NCBI RefSeq assembly: GCF_012396125.1
Contig: NZ_JAAXOX010000013.1
Span: forward strand, 1 to 64,000
Direction of reading: 5' to 3'
DNA from: Cellulomonas denverensis
GTDB lineage: Bacteria > Actinomycetota > Actinomycetes > Actinomycetales > Cellulomonadaceae
DNA: 64,000 nt
Part shown: positions 27,880 through 35,701 of the stretch, one piece after another
Numbering within the stretch: the first letter of the stretch is position 1
Layout of the letters: each line of letters begins with the position of its first letter
The notes under the pieces: generated by a model
Seen by the model: only the letters and a program-made list of their open reading frames with translations
What the model was told of the DNA's origin: nothing
Databases searched by the model: none
Made by a program: the position numbers and the translations under genes

Positions 27880-29070
27880 TCAGCCCAGCAGTTGCTCGCC
27901 CACGTACCCGCCCTCCGCGCACCCGGGCGGGATCGCGCACACCGCCGAGCCCACCGGGGTGGTCCACCGGTTCAGCAGGTCCAGCTCGTCCAGCCGGCGT
28001 TGCAGCGGCACGAACTGCGCGTCCACATCGGCCTGGAAGGCGATGAACAGCAGCCCGGACTCACCGTCCTGGTCGTAGTTGTAGGCCCGGCGGAAGATCC
28101 GCTGCCGGGGGTCGTCGGAGCGGGCCCGGCGGATGTGCGCGAACTCGCCGATCACCGGGAAGCCGACCGCGGTGGTCGCCTCGAAGTCGGGCTCGTCGTG
28201 CTCCCGGGTCCCGGTCAGCGGTGCACCCGAGGCCAGGAACCGCCCGGTGGACTGCTCCCGGCCGTCCCGGTCCAGTTCGTCCCAGGTGTCCAGCTCCATC
28301 CGGATCCGGCGCAGCACCAACGACGTCCCGCCGTCCGCACCCCACACCACGTCGTCGAAGTCCGCGGTGCCCGGCACCGGGTTCACCGTGCCGTCCACCT
28401 GGCCGAACAGGTTCCGCATCGTGGTGCCCGCCGCCTCCGACCCGCGCGCCCGGCGGAACCCGGGCTGGGTCCAGCGCACGGTGGCGAAGCTGCGGGCGTC
28501 CTTGACCAGCATCCGCAGCGCGTGGGCGACGGTCAGCGGGTCGTCCGCCGCCACCTGGATCAGCAGGTCGCCGCCGCTCCACCGGTCCTCCAGCCGGTCC
28601 ACCCCGAACGCGGGCAGCGGCCGCAGCCACTCCGGCACGGCGGCGGGGTCGGCCCGGCGCACCAGTTCCGGCCCGAAGCCGAAGGTCACGGTCAGCCGCG
28701 CGGGCAGCACCGCCAGTTCCGGTTCGGAGTCCGCGAGCGCCGCCCGGCCCTGGGTCAGCCGGGCGGCATCGTCGGACAGCAGGCGCATCATCCGGCCCAG
28801 GGCGTCCCGGTCGGTGCCGGGCAGCAGGTCGAAGGCGATCAGGGTGGCGTGCGCCTGCGGCGCGGTGTCGATCCCGGCCTGGTGCACGCCGTGGAACGGC
28901 ACGGTCTCCTCGCCGGTCAGCACCTCGGCCGGGGCGGGCCGGTCGCCGGTGGTGGTGTCCCGGGACCGGGCGACCGCGTCTATGCCGACCGCCGCCACCG
29001 CACCCGCCCCGGCGACGGCGCCGCCGAGCAGCACCTGCCGCCGGGTGGGCCGGCGATCGGGGGTCGTCAC
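27880..29070 (-). CDS. Tat-exported DyP-type haem peroxidase
   Basis: The 396-residue protein starts with a twin-arginine signal (RRPTRRQVLLGGAVAGAGAVAA). DyP hallmarks follow: GQVDGTVNP (the G-x-x-D-G motif with the distal Asp), the proximal haem His in EFAHIRRA, and the Arg of FRRAYNYD. EfeB proteins of this type work with EfeU/EfeO in iron uptake, but those partners are absent here; the neighbours are copper proteins. It may use peroxide in the cell envelope for dye or metal chemistry. The GTG at 29070 overlaps the stop of the PCu(A)C gene. The export route implies folding with haem inside the cell. Confidence 0.9.
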   Translation of the reverse strand: MTTPDRRPTRRQVLLGGAVAGAGAVAAVGIDAVARSRDTTTGDRPAPAEVLTGEETVPFHGVHQAGIDTAPQAHATLIAFDLLPGTDRDALGRMMRLLSDDAARLTQGRAALADSEPELAVLPARLTVTFGFGPELVRRADPAAVPEWLRPLPAFGVDRLEDRWSGGDLLIQVAADDPLTVAHALRMLVKDARSFATVRWTQPGFRRARGSEAAGTTMRNLFGQVDGTVNPVPGTADFDDVVWGADGGTSLVLRRIRMELDTWDELDRDGREQSTGRFLASGAPLTGTREHDEPDFEATTAVGFPVIGEFAHIRRARSDDPRQRIFRRAYNYDQDGESGLLFIAFQADVDAQFVPLQRRLDELDLLNRWTTPVGSAVCAIPPGCAEGGYVGEQLLG

Positions 29071-29588
29071 TGGTCGCCGCCGTAGTTCTCGTTCGCCCCG
29101 GAGTAATCCTTGGCCGGGGCGGTCACGTCCAGCGTGGAGCCGTCGTCGAAGGTCAGCGTCAGGTCGACCTCGTCACCGGCCTCGACCGGCGCGGTCAGGC
29201 CCATCAGCATCAGGTGGTTGCCGCCCGGTTCCAGGACCAGCTCGCCACCGGCCGGGACGGTGAAGCCGCCGTCCTTCTCCTGCATCACCATCGCCCCGGT
29301 GCCGTCGTCCACCGTCTCGTGCAGCTCGACCCCGGTCGCGGTGGGGCTGGTCGCCCCCTGGACGGTGACGTCGTGGTCCCCGGTGTTCCGGACCACCCCG
29401 AAGGCGGCGGACATCCCGGAGTCGGCGGCCTTCACCCAGGCGTCCTCGACCAGCACGGCATCGGCGGCGGTGCCGGTCGCCGCGGAGCTGCTGGAGTCGG
29501 CGGCCGGTGCCCCGTCGGAGCAGGCGGACAGGGCCAGGGTCACGGCCAGGGCGGGGGCGAGGAGGGTGGCGGTGCGACGTGCGGACAT
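29067..29588 (-). CDS. PCu(A)C family copper chaperone lipoprotein
   Basis: The 173-residue protein has a lipobox (ALSAC, Cys23) and a mature domain with the copper motif ELHETVDD ... MVMQEK ... NHLMLMGL, i.e. the His/Met ligands of PCu(A)C proteins that deliver Cu(I) to cytochrome oxidase. The ATG at 29588 is preferred over an upstream GTG at 29600, because the spacing from GAAAGTGA to ATG is the same as for the next gene copC. It lies between CopC-like and DyP genes and is translationally coupled to the latter. Confidence 0.88.
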   Translation of the reverse strand: MSARRTATLLAPALAVTLALSACSDGAPAADSSSSAATGTAADAVLVEDAWVKAADSGMSAAFGVVRNTGDHDVTVQGATSPTATGVELHETVDDGTGAMVMQEKDGGFTVPAGGELVLEPGGNHLMLMGLTAPVEAGDEVDLTLTFDDGSTLDVTAPAKDYSGANENYGGDQ

Positions 29589-29614
29589 GGCGGAACTCAC
29601 TTTCGGCTGAGGGG

Positions 29615-30190
29615 TCAGGAGGAGTGGCGGCGGCGGCGCGCTCGCAGGGCCAGCACCAGGGCGTACAGGCCGCCGGCGACCAGGGCGCCCAGGGCGGCGA
29701 CCACCACGGTGCGGCCGGGCATCGGGGCGTCCCGCCCGGCGGGGTCGAGCACCTGGTCGACGGCGCGGGTGTCCTCGGTGGCCGGCCGGTCGGCGGCGGC
29801 GACCGGATCGCCCACCACGAAGGGCACCACGCCGGAGATCGCGTGGCCGTCGGAGGACACCACCCGCCAGGCGGCCCGGTAGGCACCGTCCGGCAGTTCG
29901 GGATCCAGCGGCACGGTGACCACCGGCCCGGCCAGCACCGGCTCACCGGCGGTCCAGTCGGTGTCCTCGTCGTCGATCACCCGGACCGCGGCGCCGACGT
30001 CCATCACGTCGGCGGAGAAGGTGAGCCGCACCTCCGCCGGGGCGGTGGCGAGCTGTTGGTCCGCGACCGGGGCACTGTCGATCAGGCTGTCGTGCGCGGT
30101 GGCGGCACCCGCGGTGGCGAGCAGGAGTCCGGTGGCCAGTCCGAGTCCGGCCAGGGCACGCCGGAGGGCGCGCGGGAACGGCTGAAACAT
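29615..30190 (-). CDS. CopC domain copper-binding protein with C-terminal membrane anchor
   Basis: The 191-residue protein has a signal peptide ending ATA, so the mature protein starts with His33, the usual copper ligand of CopC. SSDGHAISG holds the second key His. Residues about 35-125 form the CopC beta-barrel; residues about 160-182 are a membrane helix followed by RARRRRHSS. It probably holds copper outside the membrane. GAAAGTGA lies eight bases before the ATG. It is followed on the same strand by the PCu(A)C and DyP genes. Confidence 0.88.
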   Translation of the reverse strand: MFQPFPRALRRALAGLGLATGLLLATAGAATAHDSLIDSAPVADQQLATAPAEVRLTFSADVMDVGAAVRVIDDEDTDWTAGEPVLAGPVVTVPLDPELPDGAYRAAWRVVSSDGHAISGVVPFVVGDPVAAADRPATEDTRAVDQVLDPAGRDAPMPGRTVVVAALGALVAGGLYALVLALRARRRRHSS

Positions 30191-30292
30191 GGGGTCATCA
30201 CTTTCGGGGCACCCCGGGACCGCGCGGGTCCGCCGGCCGGTGTCACGGCAGGGGACGGCGCGCCCGGGGACGACGGAGCCGGCGCCCGGGGA

Positions 30293-30934
30293 TCACCGGG
30301 TCGCAGGCAGGGGACGCAGCACCGCGGCCGGCGGCGGTCCCCGGCGCGGCGGCGTCCCGCGCACCCACACCGGCGTGAGCACCGGCAGCAGCCCCGCGAC
30401 CACCCGCAGCGACGGCAGCTGCCCGATCGCCGGGACGGTGGCCGTCACCGCCGCGACCAGTCGCGCGGTCACCCGGCGCAGCAGCCCGGTGATCCGGCCG
30501 GCCAGCGTCTCCCCGTGCCGGATCGCCAGCACGGTCACCACGGCCGCCACCAGGTGCGCACCCCACATGCCCGGACCGGCATGCGTCATCGGGGCGGTCC
30601 CGGCGGCCACGAAGGTCTCCGCGTGGTGCAGGTGCCCGGTCTCCGGCGTGGAGCCACCGCCCCCGGCGCCCAGCACGAACAGGGTGTGGAACAGGAACTG
30701 GCTCGCGGCGACCGACCCGGACAGCCGCAGCCAGGGCAGTCGCACCCCGGCCAGCAGCACGCAGGCGGAGGTCGCCACCAGCAGCGGGACCAGGACGCCG
30801 AGCGGCCCGGGCATCGCCCCACCGCCGATCAGGTGCGACATCAGGGCGATGAAGGTCGACGACACCGCCGCGGCCGCCCCGCGTACCAGGCGACGGCGGC
30901 GCGGATCGACCGCCCCCTGCGTCGCCCGTTCCAT
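30293..30934 (-). CDS. multi-pass membrane protein with His-rich loop, copper cluster
   Basis: The 213-residue protein is very hydrophobic, with about five predicted membrane helices. A loop with ETGHLHHAETF and a Met/His stretch (APMTHAGPGMWGAH) could bind copper. I do not recognise the family with certainty. Two ATG codons four apart (30946 and 30934) are possible starts; I chose the second because GGGG lies just upstream. It is the first gene of the minus-strand copper cluster, so a role in copper import, export or sensing is inferred from context. The Pro/Arg-rich C-terminus is unusual. Confidence 0.6.
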   Translation of the reverse strand: MERATQGAVDPRRRRLVRGAAAAVSSTFIALMSHLIGGGAMPGPLGVLVPLLVATSACVLLAGVRLPWLRLSGSVAASQFLFHTLFVLGAGGGGSTPETGHLHHAETFVAAGTAPMTHAGPGMWGAHLVAAVVTVLAIRHGETLAGRITGLLRRVTARLVAAVTATVPAIGQLPSLRVVAGLLPVLTPVWVRGTPPRRGPPPAAVLRPLPATR

Positions 30935-30995
30935 GACCCCGATCATAAGGACGGCGCACTGTTCCCCGCGGGCGAGCTGTGTCACCGTGTGGCGC

Positions 30996-31835
30996 GTGAC
31001 CACCGCTGATCCGCTGTTCCCGGGCAAGCAGTTCATCAGCACCACCCTGGAGGTGCTGGAGACCAAGACCACCATGTCCGGCGCCCTGACCCGGCGTTAC
31101 CTCCAGCGTGCGGCCATGGCGGGGATCATCATCGGTCTGCTCTACGCCACCAACTACGCGATCATCGCGGCCTTCGACAGCGTGCCCGCGGAGGCCGGCA
31201 GCCTGCGTGAACTCGGCCGGCTGATCGGCGCGATCATCTTCGGCTGGGCGCTGATCTTCATCTACTACTCCCGGTCCGAGCTGCTGACCAGCAACATGAT
31301 GATCGTCTGCGTCGGGGCCTACCACCGCCGCACCAGCTGGCCGCGCGCGCTGCGGCTGCTCGGGCTGTGCCTGGTCGGCAACCTGATCGGCGGGCTGCTG
31401 ATCGCCGTCCTGCTGCGGTTCTCCACCATCGCCGAGGGCGCGACGCTCGCCGAGATGTCCGCCGCCGTCGACCACAAGCTCGCCTACCTCGGTGACGGCC
31501 CCGCCGGGTGGACCGACCTGCTGGTCCGCGCCATCCTGTGCAACTTCTGCATCAACCTGGCGATGCTGCTGGTCTACAACGGGCTGATCGACTCCGACCT
31601 GGTCAAGTGCCTGGTGATGATCACCGCGGTGTTCATCTTCGCCTTCCTCGGCCTGGAGCACTCGGTCGCCAACAGCGTGCTGTTCGGCATCGTCGGCATC
31701 CGGGAGGGCCTGGACTGGGCGGCGGCACTGGGCAACATCGGGATCGCGCTGGTCGGCAACTTCATCGGCGGCGGGCTGCTGATCGGGCTGTACTACGCCT
31801 ACGTCAACGACGACCGGCGCTGGCGGCGCGGCTGA
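30996..31835 (+). CDS. formate/nitrite transporter (FNT) family channel
   Basis: The 279-residue protein has six or seven membrane helices and FNT features: LVGNLIGGLLIAVLL, NFCINLAMLLVYNG, and LVGNFIGGGLLIGLYY. FNT channels conduct small monovalent anions such as formate, nitrite or hydrosulfide. It is divergent from the copper cluster, with only about 60 bases between the starts. The start is uncertain: GTG at 30996 or at 30987; neither has a clear ribosome-binding site. The transported ion cannot be told from sequence. Confidence 0.85.
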   Translation: MTTADPLFPGKQFISTTLEVLETKTTMSGALTRRYLQRAAMAGIIIGLLYATNYAIIAAFDSVPAEAGSLRELGRLIGAIIFGWALIFIYYSRSELLTSNMMIVCVGAYHRRTSWPRALRLLGLCLVGNLIGGLLIAVLLRFSTIAEGATLAEMSAAVDHKLAYLGDGPAGWTDLLVRAILCNFCINLAMLLVYNGLIDSDLVKCLVMITAVFIFAFLGLEHSVANSVLFGIVGIREGLDWAAALGNIGIALVGNFIGGGLLIGLYYAYVNDDRRWRRG

Positions 31836-31865
31836 GGCTGTGGACGACCGCGTCCGGTCGGGCTG

Positions 31866-31894
31866 TTGTATCGCGTAGCGCTACACGATACACT
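31866..31894 (+). promoter_or_regulatory. promoter and palindromic operator of the toxin-antitoxin operon
   Basis: TTGTAT (31866-31871) and TACACT (31889-31894) form -35 and -10 boxes with a 17-base spacer. A 26-bp palindrome with one mismatched pair (31867-31892: TGTATCG arm, GTAGCGCTAC centre, CGATACA arm) covers both boxes. Binding of the antitoxin here would block RNA polymerase. The GTG start is seven bases past the -10 box, so the mRNA is probably leaderless. Confidence 0.8.
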
Positions 31895-31900
31895 CGATCG

Positions 31901-32179
31901 GTGATCGTGAGCTTCCGGCACAAGGGCCTCGAGGGGTTCTACGTGTCGGGCTCCAAGAAGGGCATCCGCCCCGATCACGCGGCCAAGCTCGCCCGCATCC
32001 TGTCAGCGCTCGACGTGGCCGCCGGGCCGGATGACCTGGCGATCCCGTCGTTCCGCACCCACCCGCTCACCGGCGACCTGGCCGGCTCCTGGTCCATCTG
32101 GGTCAACGGCAACTGGAGGATCACGTTCAGGTTCGTCGGCGCGGATGTCGAGCTGGTCGACTACCGCGACTACCACTGA
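31901..32179 (+). CDS. HigB/RelE-type mRNA-interferase toxin
   Basis: The 92-residue protein resembles the HigB branch of RelE toxins: FRHKGLEGFYVSGSKKGI, FRTHPLTGDLAGSWSIWVNGNWRITFRF and VELVDYRDYH. The conserved aromatic and basic residues (Trp, Arg) and C-terminal Tyr-His fit ribosome-dependent mRNA cleavage. The antitoxin gene follows by 16 bases, giving toxin-first higBA order. The GTG at 31901 is supported by the promoter just upstream. Confidence 0.88.
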   Translation: MIVSFRHKGLEGFYVSGSKKGIRPDHAAKLARILSALDVAAGPDDLAIPSFRTHPLTGDLAGSWSIWVNGNWRITFRFVGADVELVDYRDYH

Positions 32180-32195
32180 GAAGGAGACGGTGACC

Positions 32196-32480
32196 ATGGC
32201 GATGAAGACCCCGGTCCACCCCGGCGAGATCCTGCGCGAGGACGTGCTGGCCGAGCTGGGCCTGTCCGTCACCACCGCGGCCGAGCGCCTCGGCGTCTCG
32301 CGGGTGTCGCTCAGCCGTGTCCTGCACGGACGTGCCGCGATCAGCCCGTCCCTGGCCATCCGCCTGGAGTTGGCCGGCGTCAGCACCGCCCGAGCCTGGT
32401 TGGCGATGCAGGCCGCCTACGACCTCGCCCGGGCCCGCGACACGACGCTCCCCCAGGTCGTGCGGCTCGACGTGGCGTAG
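32196..32480 (+). CDS. HigA-type antitoxin with helix-turn-helix
   Basis: The 94-residue protein has the XRE/HigA signature KTPVHPGEILREDVLAELGL and SVTTAAERLGVSRVSLSRVLHG, then the Arg/Trp-rich end. It neutralises the toxin and represses the operon at the upstream palindrome. AAGGAG lies nine bases before the ATG; a GTG just upstream is less well spaced. Together with the previous gene it forms a complete higBA module. Confidence 0.9.
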   Translation: MAMKTPVHPGEILREDVLAELGLSVTTAAERLGVSRVSLSRVLHGRAAISPSLAIRLELAGVSTARAWLAMQAAYDLARARDTTLPQVVRLDVA

Positions 32481-32555
32481 TACCCGCGTCCGACGTCCGC
32501 CCCGCGTCGGATAACCCCTCGCCCGTCCCCCCGCCGCGCTCCTAGCGTGACGCCC

Positions 32556-33095
32556 ATGCGCGCCCACACCCCTCGCCTGTCCCTGCGGCCGTTCACCCCC
32601 GCCGACGGCCCCGCCCTGCACGCCTACCTCCGCGACCCGGAGGTGGTGCGCTTCGAGCCGTACGGCCCGCACACCGCGGAGCAGGCGGCGCAGGAGGCGG
32701 CGCGGCGGGCGGAGGACCCGCGGTTCGTGGCGGTGGAGCGGATCGAGGACGGGGTGCTGGTCGGACACGTGTTCCGTGCGCTGGTCGACCCGTCGTCGTG
32801 GCGGACCTGGACGGTGGGCTACGTGTTCAACCCGGAGTTCGGCGGCCGGGGGTATGCCACCGAGGCGACCCGGGCGGTGATCGACGACTGCTTCGCGGCC
32901 GAGGGCGCGCACCGGGTGACCGCGCGCTGCGACCCGCGCAACGCCCCGTCCTGGCGGCTGCTGGAGCGGGTGGGGATGCGCCGGGAGGGTCACGAGCTGC
33001 GCTGCGCCTCCTTCGAGGACGGGCCGGACGGCCGGCCGGTGTGGCACGACGCATTCCTGTACGCGGTGCTGGCGGAGGAGTGGCCGGGGCGCTGA
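32556..33095 (+). CDS. GNAT family N-acetyltransferase (RimJ/RimL type)
   Basis: The 179-residue protein starts with TPRLSLRPFTPADGPALHAYLRDPEVVRFE, as in RimJ/RimL-like acetyltransferases. The acetyl-CoA loop is NPEFGGRGYATEATRAVI, and NAPSWRLLERVGMRREG is motif B. TAGCGT lies seven bases before the ATG, suggesting a leaderless message. It is downstream of the toxin-antitoxin pair but has its own promoter. Acceptor substrate unknown. Confidence 0.85.
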   Translation: MRAHTPRLSLRPFTPADGPALHAYLRDPEVVRFEPYGPHTAEQAAQEAARRAEDPRFVAVERIEDGVLVGHVFRALVDPSSWRTWTVGYVFNPEFGGRGYATEATRAVIDDCFAAEGAHRVTARCDPRNAPSWRLLERVGMRREGHELRCASFEDGPDGRPVWHDAFLYAVLAEEWPGR

Positions 33096-33194
33096 GCCCG
33101 GCGACAGTGCGCTGCGGCAGACCGATGTCGAGGGGCGTCGCGGGCCGGCGCGCACGCCGTGAAGGACGGCGCTGCGCGTCCGCCTGAACCGGCT

Positions 33195-33228
33195 CGGGGC
33201 CGCCCCGCGCGATGGCGGAACGGCCCCG
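33195..33228. terminator. bidirectional terminator hairpin
   Basis: CGGGGCCG (33195-33202) pairs with CGGCCCCG (33221-33228). It lies between the 3' ends of the convergent GNAT and beta-glucosidase genes, so it can end both transcripts. Confidence 0.65.
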
Positions 33229-33242
33229 GTCCGGGCGGGTAC

Positions 33243-35552
33243 TCAGGCGACCGTGAAGCCCGCCCGCAGCAGGTCCTCGTCCCGGGAGGAGCGGCCGACC
33301 AGCAGCTCGAACGCCCCCGGCTCGACCACCCGGTTCCCGGCGGCGTCGACGATCGTGCACTCCGCCACCGGCAGCTCCAGCTCCACCGTGACCGAGGCGC
33401 CGGGCGCGACGTCGGCCTGGCGGAAGGTCTTGAGCTCCTTGTCCGCCCAGGACACCGAGGTGACCGTGTCCGAGACGTAGACCTGGACCGTCTCCCGGGC
33501 CGGCCGGTCGCCGGTGTTGGTCAGGGTGATCCGGCCGCGGATCACCCCGTCCGGTGCGACCTGCTCGGTGTCCAGCACCAGGTCGGTGTACTCGACGGTG
33601 GTGTAGGACAGCCCCTCGCCGAAGGCGAAGGCCGGGCGCTGGGTCAGGTCGGCGTACCGGTCGCCGTGCTGGCCGCGGATCTGGTTGTAGTAGGTCGGCT
33701 GCTGTCCGGCGTGCCGGGCGAAGGAGATCGGCAGCCGTCCGGCCGGGTCGGTCAGGCCGAGCAGCAGCTCCGCGATCGCCTGCCCGCCCTGCATCCCGGG
33801 GTTGGCGACCCAGAGCAGCGCGGCGGCGTCCAGCGCCGAGTCCGGCAGCACCAGCGGCTTGGAGGCGAGCAGCACCACGATCATCGGGGTGCCGGTGGCG
33901 GCCAGCGCGTCCAGCAATGCCTTCTGCCCGCCGATCAGCTCCAGGGTGGCGGTGGAGCGGCCCTCGCCGACCAGCTCGATCCGGTCGCCGACCACCGCGA
34001 CCACGTAGTCGGCGTCCCGCGCGGCGGCCACGGCCTGGTCGATCATCGCGTGATCCGGCTCGACCGGGACGACCACCGGCGGGCGGGGCTGGCCGTCCGG
34101 GAAGAACGCGCCCTCCGGGTCCGGCTCCAGGGTGAGGATGTCGGCACCGCGGGTGTGCGTGACGGTCCAGTCGCCGGGCACGGTGGCGCGCAGGCCGTCC
34201 AGGACGGTGACGATCATGTCCTCCGGCTGCCCGTCCGGCAGCCAGTCGGCCTGACCGGAGTTGCCGGCCCAGTCGCCGAGCTGGGTCTGGGCGTCGTCGG
34301 CGAGCGGGCCGACCACGGCGATCGTCTTCGACCCGGCGGCGGGGGCGGCGCGCAGCGCACCGGCGAACCCGGTGCCGGTCGTCGCCGTCAGCCCACCGGC
34401 CAGCGGCAGCACCCCCTGGTTGCGCAGCAGCACCAGCGAGCGCCGGGCGACCGCGAGGTTGAGCTCGGCGTGCGCGGCGGACCCGACCACCGCGGCCTGG
34501 GCGGCGGCGTCCGGGCGGCGCGGGTTCTCGAACAGGCCGAGACGGAACTTCAGGGTGAGGATCCGGCTGACCGCGGCGTCCAGCTCGGACTCGGCCAGCA
34601 GCCCGGACTCGATCGCGTCCAGCGCCCCCTGGAAGAACCCGGGGGTGGTCATCACCATGTCGTTGCCGGCCTTCACCGCGGCGGCGGCGGCGTGCGCGTA
34701 GTCCGGCTGGACCTTCTGCTCCCAGACCATCCGGCCGACGTTGTCCCAGTCGGTGATCAGGGTGCCGGTGTAGCCCCACTCGCCGCGCAGCACGTCGTTC
34801 AGCAGCCAGTCGTTCACCGTGATCGGCACGCCGTCGGTGGTCTGGTAGCCGAGCATGAAGGTGCTGCAGCCTTCCCGGGCCACCCGCTCGAACGGCGGCA
34901 GGAACCACGAGCGCAGCTTGCGGCGGGAGATGTCCGCCTCGGAGGCGTCCCGGCCGCCCTGGGTCTCGGAGTACCCGGCGAAGTGCTTGGCGGTGGCCAG
35001 GATCGCGGTCGGGTCGTCCAGCCCGGCACCCTGGTACCCGCGCACCATCGCGGAGGCCAGCTCGCCGATCAGGAACGGGTCCTCGCCGAAAGTCTCGTCC
35101 ACGCGGCCCCAGCGCAGGTCACGGGCGATGCACAGCACCGGGGAGAAGGTCCAGTGCACCCCGGTGGCGGCGACCTCGACCGCGGTGGCCCGGGCGACCT
35201 GCTCGGCCAGGGCGGCGTCCCAGGAGGAGGCCAGGCCCAGCTGGGTCGGGAAGATCGTCGCCCCGACGAAGAACGAGTGCCCGTGGATGCAGTCCTCGCC
35301 GACCAGCAGCGGGATCCGCAGCCGGGTCTGCTCGGTCAGGGCGTGCGCCTGGGCCAGCCGCTCCGGGGAGGCGTGCAGGATCGAGCCGACGTGCTTGTCC
35401 AGCACGAGGTCCTCCACCCCGGGCCGGGCGTCGAGCTGCATCATCTGCCCGACCTTCTCCTCCGGGGTCATCCGGGCGAGCAGGTCGGCGACCCGGTGCT
35501 CGATCGGCACGGCCGGGTCCTGGTACGGGGCGGTGGGGCTGGTGACGGTCAC
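33243..35552 (-). CDS. GH3 family beta-glucosidase (cytoplasmic)
   Basis: The 769-residue protein is a three-domain GH3 enzyme. RVDETFGEDP and KHFAGYSETQGGRD are the substrate-binding motifs of the TIM barrel, and the nucleophile is Asp268 in LITDWDNV. A fibronectin-III-like domain closes the protein. No signal peptide is present, so it should act in the cytoplasm on imported oligosaccharides. The GTG at 35552 is chosen because GAAGGA lies just upstream and the sequence before it is Pro/Arg-rich. It is the last gene of the Opp-type uptake operon, which suggests cellobiose or a related beta-glucoside as the substrate. Confidence 0.92.
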   Translation of the reverse strand: MTVTSPTAPYQDPAVPIEHRVADLLARMTPEEKVGQMMQLDARPGVEDLVLDKHVGSILHASPERLAQAHALTEQTRLRIPLLVGEDCIHGHSFFVGATIFPTQLGLASSWDAALAEQVARATAVEVAATGVHWTFSPVLCIARDLRWGRVDETFGEDPFLIGELASAMVRGYQGAGLDDPTAILATAKHFAGYSETQGGRDASEADISRRKLRSWFLPPFERVAREGCSTFMLGYQTTDGVPITVNDWLLNDVLRGEWGYTGTLITDWDNVGRMVWEQKVQPDYAHAAAAAVKAGNDMVMTTPGFFQGALDAIESGLLAESELDAAVSRILTLKFRLGLFENPRRPDAAAQAAVVGSAAHAELNLAVARRSLVLLRNQGVLPLAGGLTATTGTGFAGALRAAPAAGSKTIAVVGPLADDAQTQLGDWAGNSGQADWLPDGQPEDMIVTVLDGLRATVPGDWTVTHTRGADILTLEPDPEGAFFPDGQPRPPVVVPVEPDHAMIDQAVAAARDADYVVAVVGDRIELVGEGRSTATLELIGGQKALLDALAATGTPMIVVLLASKPLVLPDSALDAAALLWVANPGMQGGQAIAELLLGLTDPAGRLPISFARHAGQQPTYYNQIRGQHGDRYADLTQRPAFAFGEGLSYTTVEYTDLVLDTEQVAPDGVIRGRITLTNTGDRPARETVQVYVSDTVTSVSWADKELKTFRQADVAPGASVTVELELPVAECTIVDAAGNRVVEPGAFELLVGRSSRDEDLLRAGFTVA

Positions 35553-35701
35553 GATGAGTCCTTCGGAGGCGGCGTTGCCAGGGTCGTTCGGGGGGTCGTC
35601 CCGCGGGGTGTGGGAGCGTGACCACCCTAGGTCGTGCGCGCGGGGCGCACGTGGTCGGAAGGGCCCGGGGCGGGGGTCACCACCCACCCCGGGCCCGGGG
35701 G

